The notes under the pieces: model-generated
Databases searched by the model: none
The model's input: only the letters and a program-made list of their open reading frames with translations
Told to the model about the DNA's origin: nothing
NCBI GenBank assembly: GCA_947626785.1
Contig: CANQTO010000032.1
Coordinates: 1-33,098, forward strand
Source: an uncultured Oscillospiraceae bacterium
Lineage (GTDB): Bacteria; Bacillota; Clostridia; Oscillospirales; Oscillospiraceae
Direction of reading: 5' to 3'
Length of the DNA stretch: 33,098 nucleotides
Translations under genes and position numbers: made by a program
Shown: piece after piece, positions 8,282 to 15,590 of the stretch
Position numbering within the stretch: the stretch's first letter is position 1
How the letters are laid out: each line of letters starts with the position of its first letter

Positions 8282-8691
8282 ACCTTTTCTCCTTCTGTCT
8301 GTTCCGTATTTTCTTCCGCCGGCGCTTCCGCCTCGGCGGGCTGTTCCTCTTCCGCTTCCGGCTTCGCCGCCTCGGCGGGGGCCGAGGGCGCCTTTTCCGG
8401 GGGTTTGGGTTTGCCGATGTTCTTGAATTCCTTCTCCAGGTCCTTCATATCCCCCCGGACCTGCTTGTCCAGCTCCTCCAGGGGCTCCAGGGCCTCCCGC
8501 AGGGGCTTCTGGGCCTCCTCCAGAGGCTCGATGACGCTCTCGCGCACGTCTTGGGTCACATCCTGGGACACCTTGCGAAATTCCCGCAGCGCCTGGCCCA
8601 GCTTCTGGGCGTAGGCGGGCAGCTTGTCCGGGCCGATGGCCAGCAGGGCCACGACAAATATCACCACCAGCTCCATAAAGCCGATCTTCAT
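8278..8691 (-). CDS. Second TatA/TatB-type translocase subunit (TatB-like)
   Basis: This 137-residue protein begins MKIGFMELVV, with one membrane span, the IGPDKLP hinge and a long amphipathic/coiled-coil helix (about 25-95) rich in charged residues. It ends in a Glu/Ala/Pro-rich acidic tail. The longer helix and tail resemble TatB more than TatA. The assignment is uncertain, since many Gram-positive Tat systems use only TatA-type subunits and a bifunctional TatA. The start is placed at 8691, nine bases after GGAGGA; an upstream in-frame start would add 20 Arg/Pro-rich residues with no family likeness. First gene of the tat operon. Confidence 0.85.
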   Translation of the reverse strand: MKIGFMELVVIFVVALLAIGPDKLPAYAQKLGQALREFRKVSQDVTQDVRESVIEPLEEAQKPLREALEPLEELDKQVRGDMKDLEKEFKNIGKPKPPEKAPSAPAEAAKPEAEEEQPAEAEAPAEENTEQTEGEKV

Positions 8692-8802
8692 AGGCGTCTC
8701 TCCTCCGCTCCTGGGCCGCCGGACCGGCCGCCGGAGGGCGGGGCCGGGCATTGCGGCTTATCTGCCGGAAACATGCAATATATTACTATATTAATAGCGT
8801 TA

Positions 8803-8832
8803 ATTATATGGCATTGTTCATAGTCTTGTCAA
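8803..8832 (-). promoter_or_regulatory. Consensus sigma-A promoter of the tat operon
   Basis: Minus strand: TTGACA (8827-8832), an 18-base spacer, TATAAT (8803-8808). Both boxes are perfect. The start point would be near 8796, giving a leader of about 105 bases before the TatB-like start. Strong constitutive expression is expected. Confidence 0.85.
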
Positions 8833-8920
8833 TATTTTTATGCGTTTTAGTTGAAAAAACGGACGGGTTTTAGGGTGACGGGACATAATCTACAAAAGAA
8901 GACAGGGGCGAAAGAGCAAA

Positions 8921-8958
8921 ACAGGGGGCACGGGAGCTCCCGTACCCTCTGTTTTTTG
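8921..8958. terminator. Terminator after the TetR-type gene
   Basis: A 16-bp stem (8921-8936 with 8937-8952, two weak pairs, almost no loop) is followed by a plus-strand T-run. A short A-run on the left gives a U-run for minus-strand transcripts. It separates the tetR-type gene from the tat promoter. Confidence 0.75.
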
Positions 8959-8974
8959 TATTTTCTTTCATCTG

Positions 8975-9589
8975 TCATTTACTGCCCTTTTTTCGGGAGG
9001 GCTCGTCCGGAAAGAAGGGGACAAGCCCCTCCTTCTTTTGCGGCTCCCGCTCCAGCAGCCGGCAGTGGACCAGGGCCGTGCGGTGGAACATCTCCCGGAA
9101 GAGCCGCACGAAGTCCTCCGGGGGCAGGGGCTGCTCCTGGGAGAGCCAGAGCACGAACAGATCGAAGCCCATGTTGCACTCGTGCTCCACATAGAAGTTG
9201 AACAGCTCCTCCGAGGAGAATTCCTCCCGGTAGTCCTTGCGGAGGATCTTGGTCAGATAACGGATCACGCAGGTGCGAAAGGAGTTTTGCCCGGTATAGA
9301 GAAAGGCGTTGAGGTAAAAGGCCCGGTCGCTGTAGAGCACGGCGGCGATATGGGGCATGTAGTCCCAGATGCTCCAGCCCTCGAAATGCTGGGTGTTCAG
9401 CAGGTAGTCGTGGTAGTAGATCCACTCCACCACCTCGTATTTGTCCCGGAAATAGCGGTAGAAATTCCGCCGGTTCAGGCCCGTCTTTCCGCAGATCTCA
9501 CTGACGGAGATCCGGTCGATGGTCTTCTCCCGCATCAGGTCCTTGGTCCCCTCCGCCACGGCGTTTTTGATGATGTCCAGATTTGCCAT
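8975..9589 (-). CDS. TetR/AcrR family transcriptional regulator
   Basis: A 204-residue one-component regulator. The N-terminal helix-turn-helix domain covers about residues 1-55, with the family signature ISVSEICGKTGLNRRNFYRYFRDKYEVVEW. A mostly helical C-terminal ligand/dimer domain follows. The tail is basic (EPSRKKGSK). The start is placed at MANLDII (9589), eight bases after GGGGGA; the longer frame to 9679 would place coding sequence over its own promoter. It is divergent from the EFR1/molybdoenzyme operon. The shared intergenic region contains two similar palindromes, one in each promoter, so auto-repression and repression of the neighbour operon are likely. The ligand is unknown. Confidence 0.88.
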   Translation of the reverse strand: MANLDIIKNAVAEGTKDLMREKTIDRISVSEICGKTGLNRRNFYRYFRDKYEVVEWIYYHDYLLNTQHFEGWSIWDYMPHIAAVLYSDRAFYLNAFLYTGQNSFRTCVIRYLTKILRKDYREEFSSEELFNFYVEHECNMGFDLFVLWLSQEQPLPPEDFVRLFREMFHRTALVHCRLLEREPQKKEGLVPFFPDEPSRKKGSK

Positions 9590-9616
9590 GCTCCATTCCC
9601 CCGTTCTGCCATCTCT

Positions 9617-9645
9617 ATTATAGTGGACAAAGGTCCTTTTTTCCA
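9617..9645 (-). promoter_or_regulatory. tetR-type gene promoter with palindromic operator in the spacer
   Basis: Minus strand: TGGAAA (9640-9645), 17 bases, TATAAT (9617-9622). The spacer contains the palindrome AAAGGACCTTT (9629-9639), six bases upstream of the -10. This is a classic position for a TetR-type repressor. Confidence 0.65.
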
Positions 9646-9719
9646 CAGAAACCTTTTGAAGAAATGTCACAAATAACAAAAAATGTGACCAACCGGCACA
9701 GCTTGAAAAGACTGCTCAC

Positions 9720-9748
9720 TATGCAGAAAGGAACTTTCCTTCTATAAT
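9720..9748 (+). promoter_or_regulatory. Promoter of the EFR1/molybdoenzyme operon with matching operator
   Basis: TATAAT (9743-9748) has a weak -35 (TATGCA, 9720-9725) at 17 bases. The spacer carries AAAGGAACTTT (9727-9737), five bases upstream of the -10. It is the same AAAG-N3-CTTT palindrome, in nearly the same place, as in the divergent promoter. An AGGAGG site follows at 9768-9773. Confidence 0.6.
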
Positions 9749-9781
9749 TTTTGTATATTAAAGAATTAGGAGGAATTTCTC

Positions 9782-10564
9782 ATGGCTGAAAACATCATCT
9801 ACTGCTACTCCGGCTCCGGCCACTGCCTGGGCATGGCCAAGACTATCGCCAAAATTTTAGGGGACACCGACATCGTCATGATGCGCAGCTTTCCCGCCAT
9901 CACCGACGCCAGCCAGGCCAAGCGGGTGGGCTTCATCTTCTCCTGCTTCGCCGGCGGGCTCCCCGGCGACGTGGAGAACTATGTCAAATCTATCCATATC
10001 GCCCCCGGCGCGTACAAGTTCGCCGTGGAGCAGTACGCCGGCTACCTGGGCTGCGGCCTGCGGAAGATCGACGACATCGTCCATCTGGACTACTGGGACG
10101 GCATCTCCAACCACTCCACCGCCATCTGGCTCATGCCCCACGCCCTGACCATCCCGCCCACGACGCCCAAAATGGCCCAGGAGCGGATCGACCGGAAGGC
10201 CAAGGAGATCGGCGCTGCCGTGCGGCTGGGCCAGCGCAGCGAGAAGCGCCCGCCCAAGGAGGCCGCCTTTGAACTGATGAGCAAGAGCCTCTCCAAATCC
10301 CACGCCAAGCGGATCAAGACCTTTGCCGCCAGCGACGCCTGCATCGGCTGCGGCACCTGCGAGAAGGTTTGCCCCCGGAACAACATCCGCCTGGTGGGCG
10401 GGAAGCCCAGCTTCGGCGAAAACTGCATCGGCTGCCTGAGCTGCGTGCAGCTGTGCCCCAAGGCGGCCATCGACATCGGAAAGGTCACCAAAAAGCGCCA
10501 GCGCTATCCCAATAAGCAGATCAGCCCCGCGGAGCTGACCGAGAAGGTCATCCATATCGACTGA
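9782..10564 (+). CDS. EFR1-type flavodoxin-ferredoxin fusion protein
   Basis: A 260-residue cytoplasmic electron carrier of the EFR1 family. The N-terminal half is flavodoxin-like, with a phosphate-loop-like SGSGHCLGMAK near residues 10-20. The C-terminal part carries two [4Fe-4S] motifs: CIGCGTCEKVCP from residue 187 and CIGCLSCVQLCP from 215. It could pass electrons between ferredoxin or flavin pools and the downstream enzyme. It starts behind AGGAGG and ends 13 bases before the molybdoenzyme start, so the two form an operon. Its promoter carries the probable TetR operator. Confidence 0.88.
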   Translation: MAENIIYCYSGSGHCLGMAKTIAKILGDTDIVMMRSFPAITDASQAKRVGFIFSCFAGGLPGDVENYVKSIHIAPGAYKFAVEQYAGYLGCGLRKIDDIVHLDYWDGISNHSTAIWLMPHALTIPPTTPKMAQERIDRKAKEIGAAVRLGQRSEKRPPKEAAFELMSKSLSKSHAKRIKTFAASDACIGCGTCEKVCPRNNIRLVGGKPSFGENCIGCLSCVQLCPKAAIDIGKVTKKRQRYPNKQISPAELTEKVIHID

Positions 10565-10577
10565 AAGAGGAGCTCCT

Positions 10578-12884
10578 ATGGGCGAGTGGAAGAAGACCTG
10601 GTGCAACCTCTGCGCCGTCACCTGCGGCCTGGAGATGGAGGTGGAGGACAACCGGATCGTCAACGTCCGGCCCGACCCCTCCAGCCCCCGCAGCAACGGC
10701 TACTGCTGCCGCAAAGGGCGGACGGCGAAATATTTCACGGAGAACCGGGACCGGCTGTACTATCCCAAAAAGCGGGTGGGCGACCACTACGAGCGCATCT
10801 CCTGGGAGCAGGCCTACCGGGAGATCGTCCAAAGGGCCAAGGCCATTATTCAAAAGCACGGCCCCCGCTCCGCGGCCTTTTTGGGCGGCGGGACCTACTC
10901 CATCACCACCCCCGCCGCTACCGCGCTGCCTTTGATGAAGGCCATCGGCACCCAGTATAATTTCAATCCGGTGGGCGTGGAGTTCATGGGCGACTGGTGG
11001 AGCCACGGGAGGATCTTCGGCTATCAGTTCCGCTTCCTGGAGCCGGACGACGAGAACAACGAGGCCATCGTCTACTGGGGCAGCAACGCCTATGTCTCCC
11101 ACCAGATGCCCAACGCCAAACGGACCATCCGCAGCTTTTCCAGGAGCGCGGACAAGATGGTGATCGTGGTGGACCCCCGGCTGTCAGAGACGGCCCGGAT
11201 GGCCGACCTGCACATCATGCCCGCCCTGGGGACGGACTCCCTGTTCCTGCGGGCCCTGATCGCGCTCATTATAGAGAAGGGCTGGCAGGACCAGGCCTAT
11301 ATCAACCGGTACACCAGAGACTGGGCGCGGGTGCTGCCCTGGTTCGTGGGCTTTGATATCGACGCCGCTTTGGCCGTCTGCCAGATCTCCCGGGAGCAGG
11401 CGGAGAGATTCGCCCGCATCCTCACCACCAAAAAGTGGGGTATGCACCGGGACCTGGGCCTCTTTTTCGGCCGGCACTCCACCACCAGCAGCTATCTGGC
11501 CATTTTGCTGGCCATCGTCTGCGGCCGGGCCCTGGTGAAGGGCGGCAGCGTCATGCCGGAGCGGGTCCTCTGCCTGGACAATTCCGACGAGAACGACCCC
11601 AAGGTCTGGCGTACGCCGGTGACGAACCGCTTCCCGGTGGTGGGCATCTACCCCGAGGGCGTCTTCCCCGACGAGGTCCTGGGGGACAACGAGGACCGCA
11701 TCCGCCTGGCCTTCAGCGTCCTGACCAACCCCGCCCGCTCCTATCCCGACTCCCAGAAGATGGAGGAGGCCCTGCGGAAGCTGGAGCTCTTCGTGGCGGT
11801 GGACTGCGTGGAGACGGAGACCACCATGCTGGCGGATTACGTGCTGCCCAGCATGAGCGCCTACGAGGCCAACGGGGATTTTGACATGTTCACCCTCAAC
11901 TACCCGGAGGTGGTCTTCGGCAGCCGCAAGCGCATCTTGGAGCCCTTCGGCGAGGCCAAGGAGGACTCGCTGATCTTTGCTGAGCTGACCCAGGCCATGG
12001 GCTATCTGCCCCCGCTTTCCAAGAGCCTCTACGACGCGGCCGAGGAGGCCGTGCGCACCGGCAACCGGATCAAGTACTTCCTGAAGGTGGTGGCCTGGAT
12101 CGGCAAGGGCGGCATGAAGTACTTTGACCAGGCGGCGACGATCATCGCCCTGACCCTGGGCAAGGCCATGGGCTCCGCCGGCCGGGCCATGAACTGGGCG
12201 GTGCTGCTCACCAGCCCCGTCTATAAAGTGGCCCTCCCCACCGTGCAGGCGGACACAAAGCTCCACCCGGTCCTCTCCAAGCTGCCGGTCTTCAGGGACT
12301 GGTGCCTGCTGGACGCGGCCTTTGACCTGGTGGACCACCATCCGGAGGGGGCGGTCATCGGCATGTCCGACACGGAGCGCATGATGGAAAAGCACATCAC
12401 CCACAAGGACGGGAGGATGCACCTCTGGTGCCGGGAGGTGGAGGACTATCTCTACAAATACATCACCCCCGAGGCCGAGCGGGAGAACGTGGCCCTAAAG
12501 GACGGGAACAACATGATCCTGTCCTCCGGCCGCCGGGACGAGGCCGGCGTGAACAACGCCATGCGAAACCCCGCCACCAGCCGTTTCCGGCAGATGTACA
12601 CCCTCTGGATCAACCCCGAGGACGCGGAAAGAATGGGGATCGCCGACGGGGAGACGGTCCGGCTCTCCACTGACCGTGGCTCCATCGAGATCCCGGTGGA
12701 GTACACCTGGCGGGCGGCCCACGGCTACTGCCTGATGCCCCACTACTTCGGCCTGCACTATCAGGGCCAGATGCGGGGCATGCACGCCAATTACCTGACC
12801 GACCACAGGGACCTGGACCCGCTGACCGGCAATTCCCACTGGCGGCACACCCCCTGCCGGGTAGAGAAGCTGCAAAAAGCCTGA
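10578..12884 (+). CDS. Molybdopterin-dependent oxidoreductase (DMSO reductase superfamily), cytoplasmic
   Basis: A 768-residue enzyme with the N-terminal [4Fe-4S] motif Cys9-x2-Cys12-x3-Cys16 and Cys43/44 followed by Arg-Lys-Gly, as in this superfamily. Long bis-MGD-binding domains follow (for example VIVVDPRLSETA, ALGTDSLFLRAL). A C-terminal molydopterin-dinucleotide-binding domain (about 620-768) includes INPEDAERMGIADGE. There is no Tat signal, so it is cytoplasmic. In the region where formate dehydrogenase-type enzymes place a Cys or Sec metal ligand (about 132-147) I read GVEFMGDWWSHGRIFG, without Cys, so Asp139 or Ser142 may take that role. No dedicated Fe-S or membrane subunit is present; the EFR1 protein upstream is the probable redox partner. 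Reaction and substrate are unknown. Confidence 0.9.
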   Translation: MGEWKKTWCNLCAVTCGLEMEVEDNRIVNVRPDPSSPRSNGYCCRKGRTAKYFTENRDRLYYPKKRVGDHYERISWEQAYREIVQRAKAIIQKHGPRSAAFLGGGTYSITTPAATALPLMKAIGTQYNFNPVGVEFMGDWWSHGRIFGYQFRFLEPDDENNEAIVYWGSNAYVSHQMPNAKRTIRSFSRSADKMVIVVDPRLSETARMADLHIMPALGTDSLFLRALIALIIEKGWQDQAYINRYTRDWARVLPWFVGFDIDAALAVCQISREQAERFARILTTKKWGMHRDLGLFFGRHSTTSSYLAILLAIVCGRALVKGGSVMPERVLCLDNSDENDPKVWRTPVTNRFPVVGIYPEGVFPDEVLGDNEDRIRLAFSVLTNPARSYPDSQKMEEALRKLELFVAVDCVETETTMLADYVLPSMSAYEANGDFDMFTLNYPEVVFGSRKRILEPFGEAKEDSLIFAELTQAMGYLPPLSKSLYDAAEEAVRTGNRIKYFLKVVAWIGKGGMKYFDQAATIIALTLGKAMGSAGRAMNWAVLLTSPVYKVALPTVQADTKLHPVLSKLPVFRDWCLLDAAFDLVDHHPEGAVIGMSDTERMMEKHITHKDGRMHLWCREVEDYLYKYITPEAERENVALKDGNNMILSSGRRDEAGVNNAMRNPATSRFRQMYTLWINPEDAERMGIADGETVRLSTDRGSIEIPVEYTWRAAHGYCLMPHYFGLHYQGQMRGMHANYLTDHRDLDPLTGNSHWRHTPCRVEKLQKA

Positions 12885-12899
12885 AAACACACATGTTTG

Positions 12900-12952
12900 A
12901 CGCCGGAAGTTCAAAACCCTGCGGTTCTGGACCTCCGGCGTTGTTTCTTCTC
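12900..12952 (+). terminator. Long-stem terminator after the molybdoenzyme gene
   Basis: A 19-bp stem (12900-12918 with 12923-12941, two mismatches and one wobble, CTGC loop) is followed by a T-rich stretch. It ends the EFR1/molybdoenzyme transcript. Confidence 0.75.
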
Positions 12953-12969
12953 TTTACCTGTGCTATACT
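12941..12969 (+). promoter_or_regulatory. Probable promoter of the DUF1349 gene
   Basis: TTGTTT (12941-12946), 17 bases, TATACT (12964-12969), with a further TATAAT-like string just downstream. The -35 is weak. A GGGAGAG ribosome site follows. Confidence 0.4.
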
Positions 12970-13000
12970 AATATAATATAAAAAGAACGGGAGAGCATCT

Positions 13001-13600
13001 ATGAGGATAGAAGACCTGAAATGGACCCGGGAGCCGGAAAGCTATACGATCCGGCCGGACCGGATCGAGATCACCACTGCGCCGCATACCGACCTCTGGC
13101 AGCGGACCTACTACCACTTCCGCAACGACAACGCGCCGGTGCTTCAGATGGAGACGGAGGAGAAGTATTTCTCCTTCATCGTAAAAACGGATTTTACGGA
13201 GAGCCATCACCGCTTTGACCAGTGCGGCGTGGTGATGTACCTGGACGCGGAGAACTGGCTGAAGGGCTCGGTGGAGTATGAGAACGAGAGCTTCCAGCAT
13301 CTGGGCTCCGTGGTGACGAACCACGGCTACTCCGACTGGGCGACCACGGCCATCCCGGCCGATGTGAAGACCATGTGGTACCGGTTCAGCCGCCGGGAGG
13401 ATGACTACTGCCTGGAGTGCTCACTGGACGGGGAAAATTTCACCCAGATGCGTATCTGCCACATGTGGGAGGGCAAGGAAAAGATCCGCTTCGGCATCTA
13501 CGCCTGCAGCCCGGAGGACTCCAGCTTCAAGGCGGTGTTTACGGATCTGCGCCTGGCGGACTGCGCCTGGAAGGCCCACGACGGGCAGCAGCCGGACTGA
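13001..13600 (+). CDS. DUF1349 domain protein (concanavalin-A-like fold)
   Basis: A 199-residue soluble protein without signal peptide or membrane span. The pattern of aromatic beta-strands (LWQRTYYHFRNDNAPVL; FDQCGVVMYLDAENWLKGSVEYE; FRIG-like end strands) fits the DUF1349/YesU-type jelly roll seen in small carbohydrate-associated proteins. Its function is not known. It has its own promoter and sits between two terminators, so it is a single-gene unit. The start follows GGGAGAG at normal spacing. Confidence 0.8.
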   Translation: MRIEDLKWTREPESYTIRPDRIEITTAPHTDLWQRTYYHFRNDNAPVLQMETEEKYFSFIVKTDFTESHHRFDQCGVVMYLDAENWLKGSVEYENESFQHLGSVVTNHGYSDWATTAIPADVKTMWYRFSRREDDYCLECSLDGENFTQMRICHMWEGKEKIRFGIYACSPEDSSFKAVFTDLRLADCAWKAHDGQQPD

Positions 13601-13615
13601 AGGAAAAAAATACAA

Positions 13616-13656
13616 AGACAGGCTATGCCGAGCTCTGGCATGGCCTGTCTTCCTTT
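13616..13656. terminator. Bidirectional terminator between DUF1349 gene and brnA
   Basis: Stem 13616-13629 with 13637-13650 (one wobble), A-run at 13604-13610 and a short T-rich run after. It serves the convergent DUF1349 (plus) and brnTA (minus) genes. Confidence 0.75.
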
Positions 13657-13690
13657 TCCGGCCAAAGAACGGGAATAAAACCGGCCCGTT

Positions 13691-13900
13691 TCAACTCCAT
13701 GAAAGCCGGAGCTGCTTTTTGTTGGCGCAGCAGTCAGCCAGATACAGGTTGATGAGAGTCTGATAAGGGATCCCGGTGGTCTCTGCCTGAGATTTGAAGT
13801 ATTCGACGGTATCCACATCCACATTGATGGTGATCTGCTTCTTCAGTTTTTTGGCATAGGGGTTCTTTCTGGCGTTGGAAAAATCGTATTCGTCTCGCAT
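13691..13900 (-). CDS. brnA: BrnA-type antitoxin, ribbon-helix-helix
   Basis: A 69-residue protein with a basic N-terminus and a CopG/BrnA-like ribbon-helix-helix: strand KKQITINVDVDTVEYFK, then helices in SQAETTGIPYQTLINLYLADC. In BrnTA systems the antitoxin neutralises BrnT by direct binding and represses the operon with it. It lies 10 bases after brnT and has a GAGGTG ribosome site overlapping the end of brnT. Toxin-first order is normal for this family. Confidence 0.82.
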   Translation of the reverse strand: MRDEYDFSNARKNPYAKKLKKQITINVDVDTVEYFKSQAETTGIPYQTLINLYLADCCANKKQLRLSWS

Positions 13901-13910
13901 GATCTACACC

Positions 13911-14195
13911 TCACATCCGGTATTGCTTTTCCTCAGATCTCGTTGCTTTTCTTGCAGATATGATCCGTATAACGGATTCGGACTCACGATAGCAATGACA
14001 CACCACGAGCAGATTGGCTTTCTTGCTGAAGCCGAGAATAATAAAGCGCTCCTCCTCTTGCGAATGCTCAGGGTCGTCAATTACTAAGGCCTCCTCGTCA
14101 TAAAACACAGTTTGCGCTTCCTCAAAAGAAATATTGTGTTTGGCAAGGTTGATCCGATTCTTGTTTTCGACCCATTCAAATCTCAGCGTTTCCAT
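13911..14195 (-). CDS. brnT: BrnT-type ribonuclease toxin
   Basis: A 94-residue BrnT family protein (RelE-like RNase fold). The family signature FEWVENKNRINLAKHNISFEEAQTVF is at the N-terminus. VIRIISARKATRSEEKQY, carrying the conserved basic and late Tyr residues, is at the C-terminus. BrnT toxins cleave RNA and stop growth until neutralised by BrnA. No Shine-Dalgarno precedes the ATG. The promoter boxes put the transcription start on the A of the ATG, so the mRNA appears leaderless. The family signature begins within six residues, so a start much further downstream is unlikely. Confidence 0.88.
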   Translation of the reverse strand: METLRFEWVENKNRINLAKHNISFEEAQTVFYDEEALVIDDPEHSQEEERFIILGFSKKANLLVVCHCYRESESVIRIISARKATRSEEKQYRM

Positions 14196-14201
14196 AATTA
14201 T

Positions 14202-14230
14202 ATTATAATTATTATATAATTATTTGTCAA
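14202..14230 (-). promoter_or_regulatory. Consensus promoter of brnTA, in AT-rich dyad sequence
   Basis: Minus strand: TTGACA (14225-14230), 17 bases, TATAAT (14202-14207). Both boxes are perfect. Only six bases separate the -10 from the brnT ATG. The spacer is pure A/T with overlapping dyads, a plausible operator for the BrnT-BrnA complex. Confidence 0.85.
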
Positions 14231-14278
14231 TGCCTTTAGAGTGCCAGCGGCCGGCTGTCCAAAAAATTCCGCGCTTCG

Positions 14279-14307
14279 TTGAATGAGTAAAGATTCCGTG
14301 GTATACT
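14279..14307 (+). promoter_or_regulatory. Promoter of the polymerase / OYE operon
   Basis: TTGAAT (14279-14284), 17 bases, TATACT (14302-14307), start about 14314. I see no LexA-type box overlapping it. Confidence 0.7.
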
Positions 14308-14330
14308 AAAAACGCGAAAGCGAGGGCGTT

Positions 14331-15578
14331 ATGGAGCGGCTGATCTTTCATGTGGATGTGAACAGCGCGTTTTTGTCCTGGGAGGCGGTGAGGCGCATTT
14401 CCCAGGGCGGGGACGATCTGCGCCTGATCCCCTCGGCTATCGGCGGGGACCGGGACAAGCGCACCGGCGTCATCTTGGCCAAGTCCATCCCCGCCAAAAA
14501 ATTCGGCGTCAAAACCGGGGAGCCCGTAGGGGCCGCCCTGCGCAAGTGCCCGGACCTGGTGCTGGCCAAGCCGGATTTCAAGCTGTACGAGCGGAATTCC
14601 CGGGCCTTTATGGACATCTGCCGCCTCTACGCCCCGGCAGTGGAGAAATTCTCCATCGACGAGTGCTTTCTGGACATGAGCGGCACGGGCCTACTCTACC
14701 CGGACCCGGCGGCTACGGCTCGGGAGATCAAGGACCGGATCAAAAACGAGCTGGGCTTCACGGTGAACATCGGTATCGCCCCCAACAAGCTCCTGGCCAA
14801 GATGGCCAGCGATTTTGAAAAGCCGGACAAGGTCCACACGCTGTTCTACGAGGAGCTGGAGAGCAAGTTCTGGCCCCTGCCGGTGGAGGACCTGTTTCTG
14901 GTGGGGCGGGCCACGGCGGAGAAGCTGAGCCGGGCGCATATCCGGACCATCGGGGACCTGGCCAGCGCGGACCTGAACACCGTCCAGCGGCTGACCGGCC
15001 GGAAGCTGGGGCAGCAGCTCTTAAACTTCGCCCGGGGGATCGACGACGCGCCGGTCCTCTCCCAGCCGGAGGAGCTGAAGGGCTACGGCAACTCCACCAC
15101 CCTGGCCGAGGACGTGACCACCGCGGAGGCGGCAGGCCGCATCCTTCTGGCCCTGACGGACAGCACGGCGGCCCGGATGCGGGCCGACGGGGCGAAGGCC
15201 GGCTGTATCTCCGTCACCGTCCGAGGAAACGACTTCAAGGACCGGTCCCATCAGCGGAAGCTGCCGGAGCCCACGGACATCACGGAGGAGATCTACGGCG
15301 TCGTCAAGCGCCTGTTCAAAGAATTGTGGGACGGGCGGCCCCTGCGGCTGCTGGGCGTATCCCTCTCAGAGCTCACAAAGGAGGACACGGAGCAGCTGTC
15401 CCTCTTTGCCGGCGAGAGCAGGGAGCGCTCCCGGAAGCTGGACCGGGCCCTGGACAGCATCCGGGGCAAATACGGCATGGACACCGTCGTGCGGGCCTCC
15501 ACCGTGCAGAGCGGCAAAAACGTGGGCCGCAAGCACAAGGCCCAGATCGAGCTGAGGACAGAGGAAAAGGAAGGCTGA
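14331..15578 (+). CDS. dinB: Y-family DNA polymerase (DinB/Pol IV type)
   Basis: A 415-residue translesion polymerase. Catalytic residues are in place: Asp9 (HVDVN), Asp110-Glu111 (SIDECFLD) and the probable steric-gate Phe14. Thumb (helix-hairpin-helix around LFLVGRATAEKLSRAHIRTIGDLA) and little-finger domains follow. QLSLF near residue 355 is a beta-clamp-binding motif, and the last 60 residues are basic. Such enzymes bypass DNA lesions at the cost of fidelity. The start has only a weak ribosome site (GCGAGGG). The OYE gene follows after 12 bases. Confidence 0.93.
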   Translation: MERLIFHVDVNSAFLSWEAVRRISQGGDDLRLIPSAIGGDRDKRTGVILAKSIPAKKFGVKTGEPVGAALRKCPDLVLAKPDFKLYERNSRAFMDICRLYAPAVEKFSIDECFLDMSGTGLLYPDPAATAREIKDRIKNELGFTVNIGIAPNKLLAKMASDFEKPDKVHTLFYEELESKFWPLPVEDLFLVGRATAEKLSRAHIRTIGDLASADLNTVQRLTGRKLGQQLLNFARGIDDAPVLSQPEELKGYGNSTTLAEDVTTAEAAGRILLALTDSTAARMRADGAKAGCISVTVRGNDFKDRSHQRKLPEPTDITEEIYGVVKRLFKELWDGRPLRLLGVSLSELTKEDTEQLSLFAGESRERSRKLDRALDSIRGKYGMDTVVRASTVQSGKNVGRKHKAQIELRTEEKEG

Positions 15579-15590
15579 GAGAAAAAAAGG

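Noticed and set aside
10970-11020. Selenocysteine (in-frame TGA) in the molybdoenzyme
   Set aside because: The frame is continuous with no TGA in the metal-ligand region.
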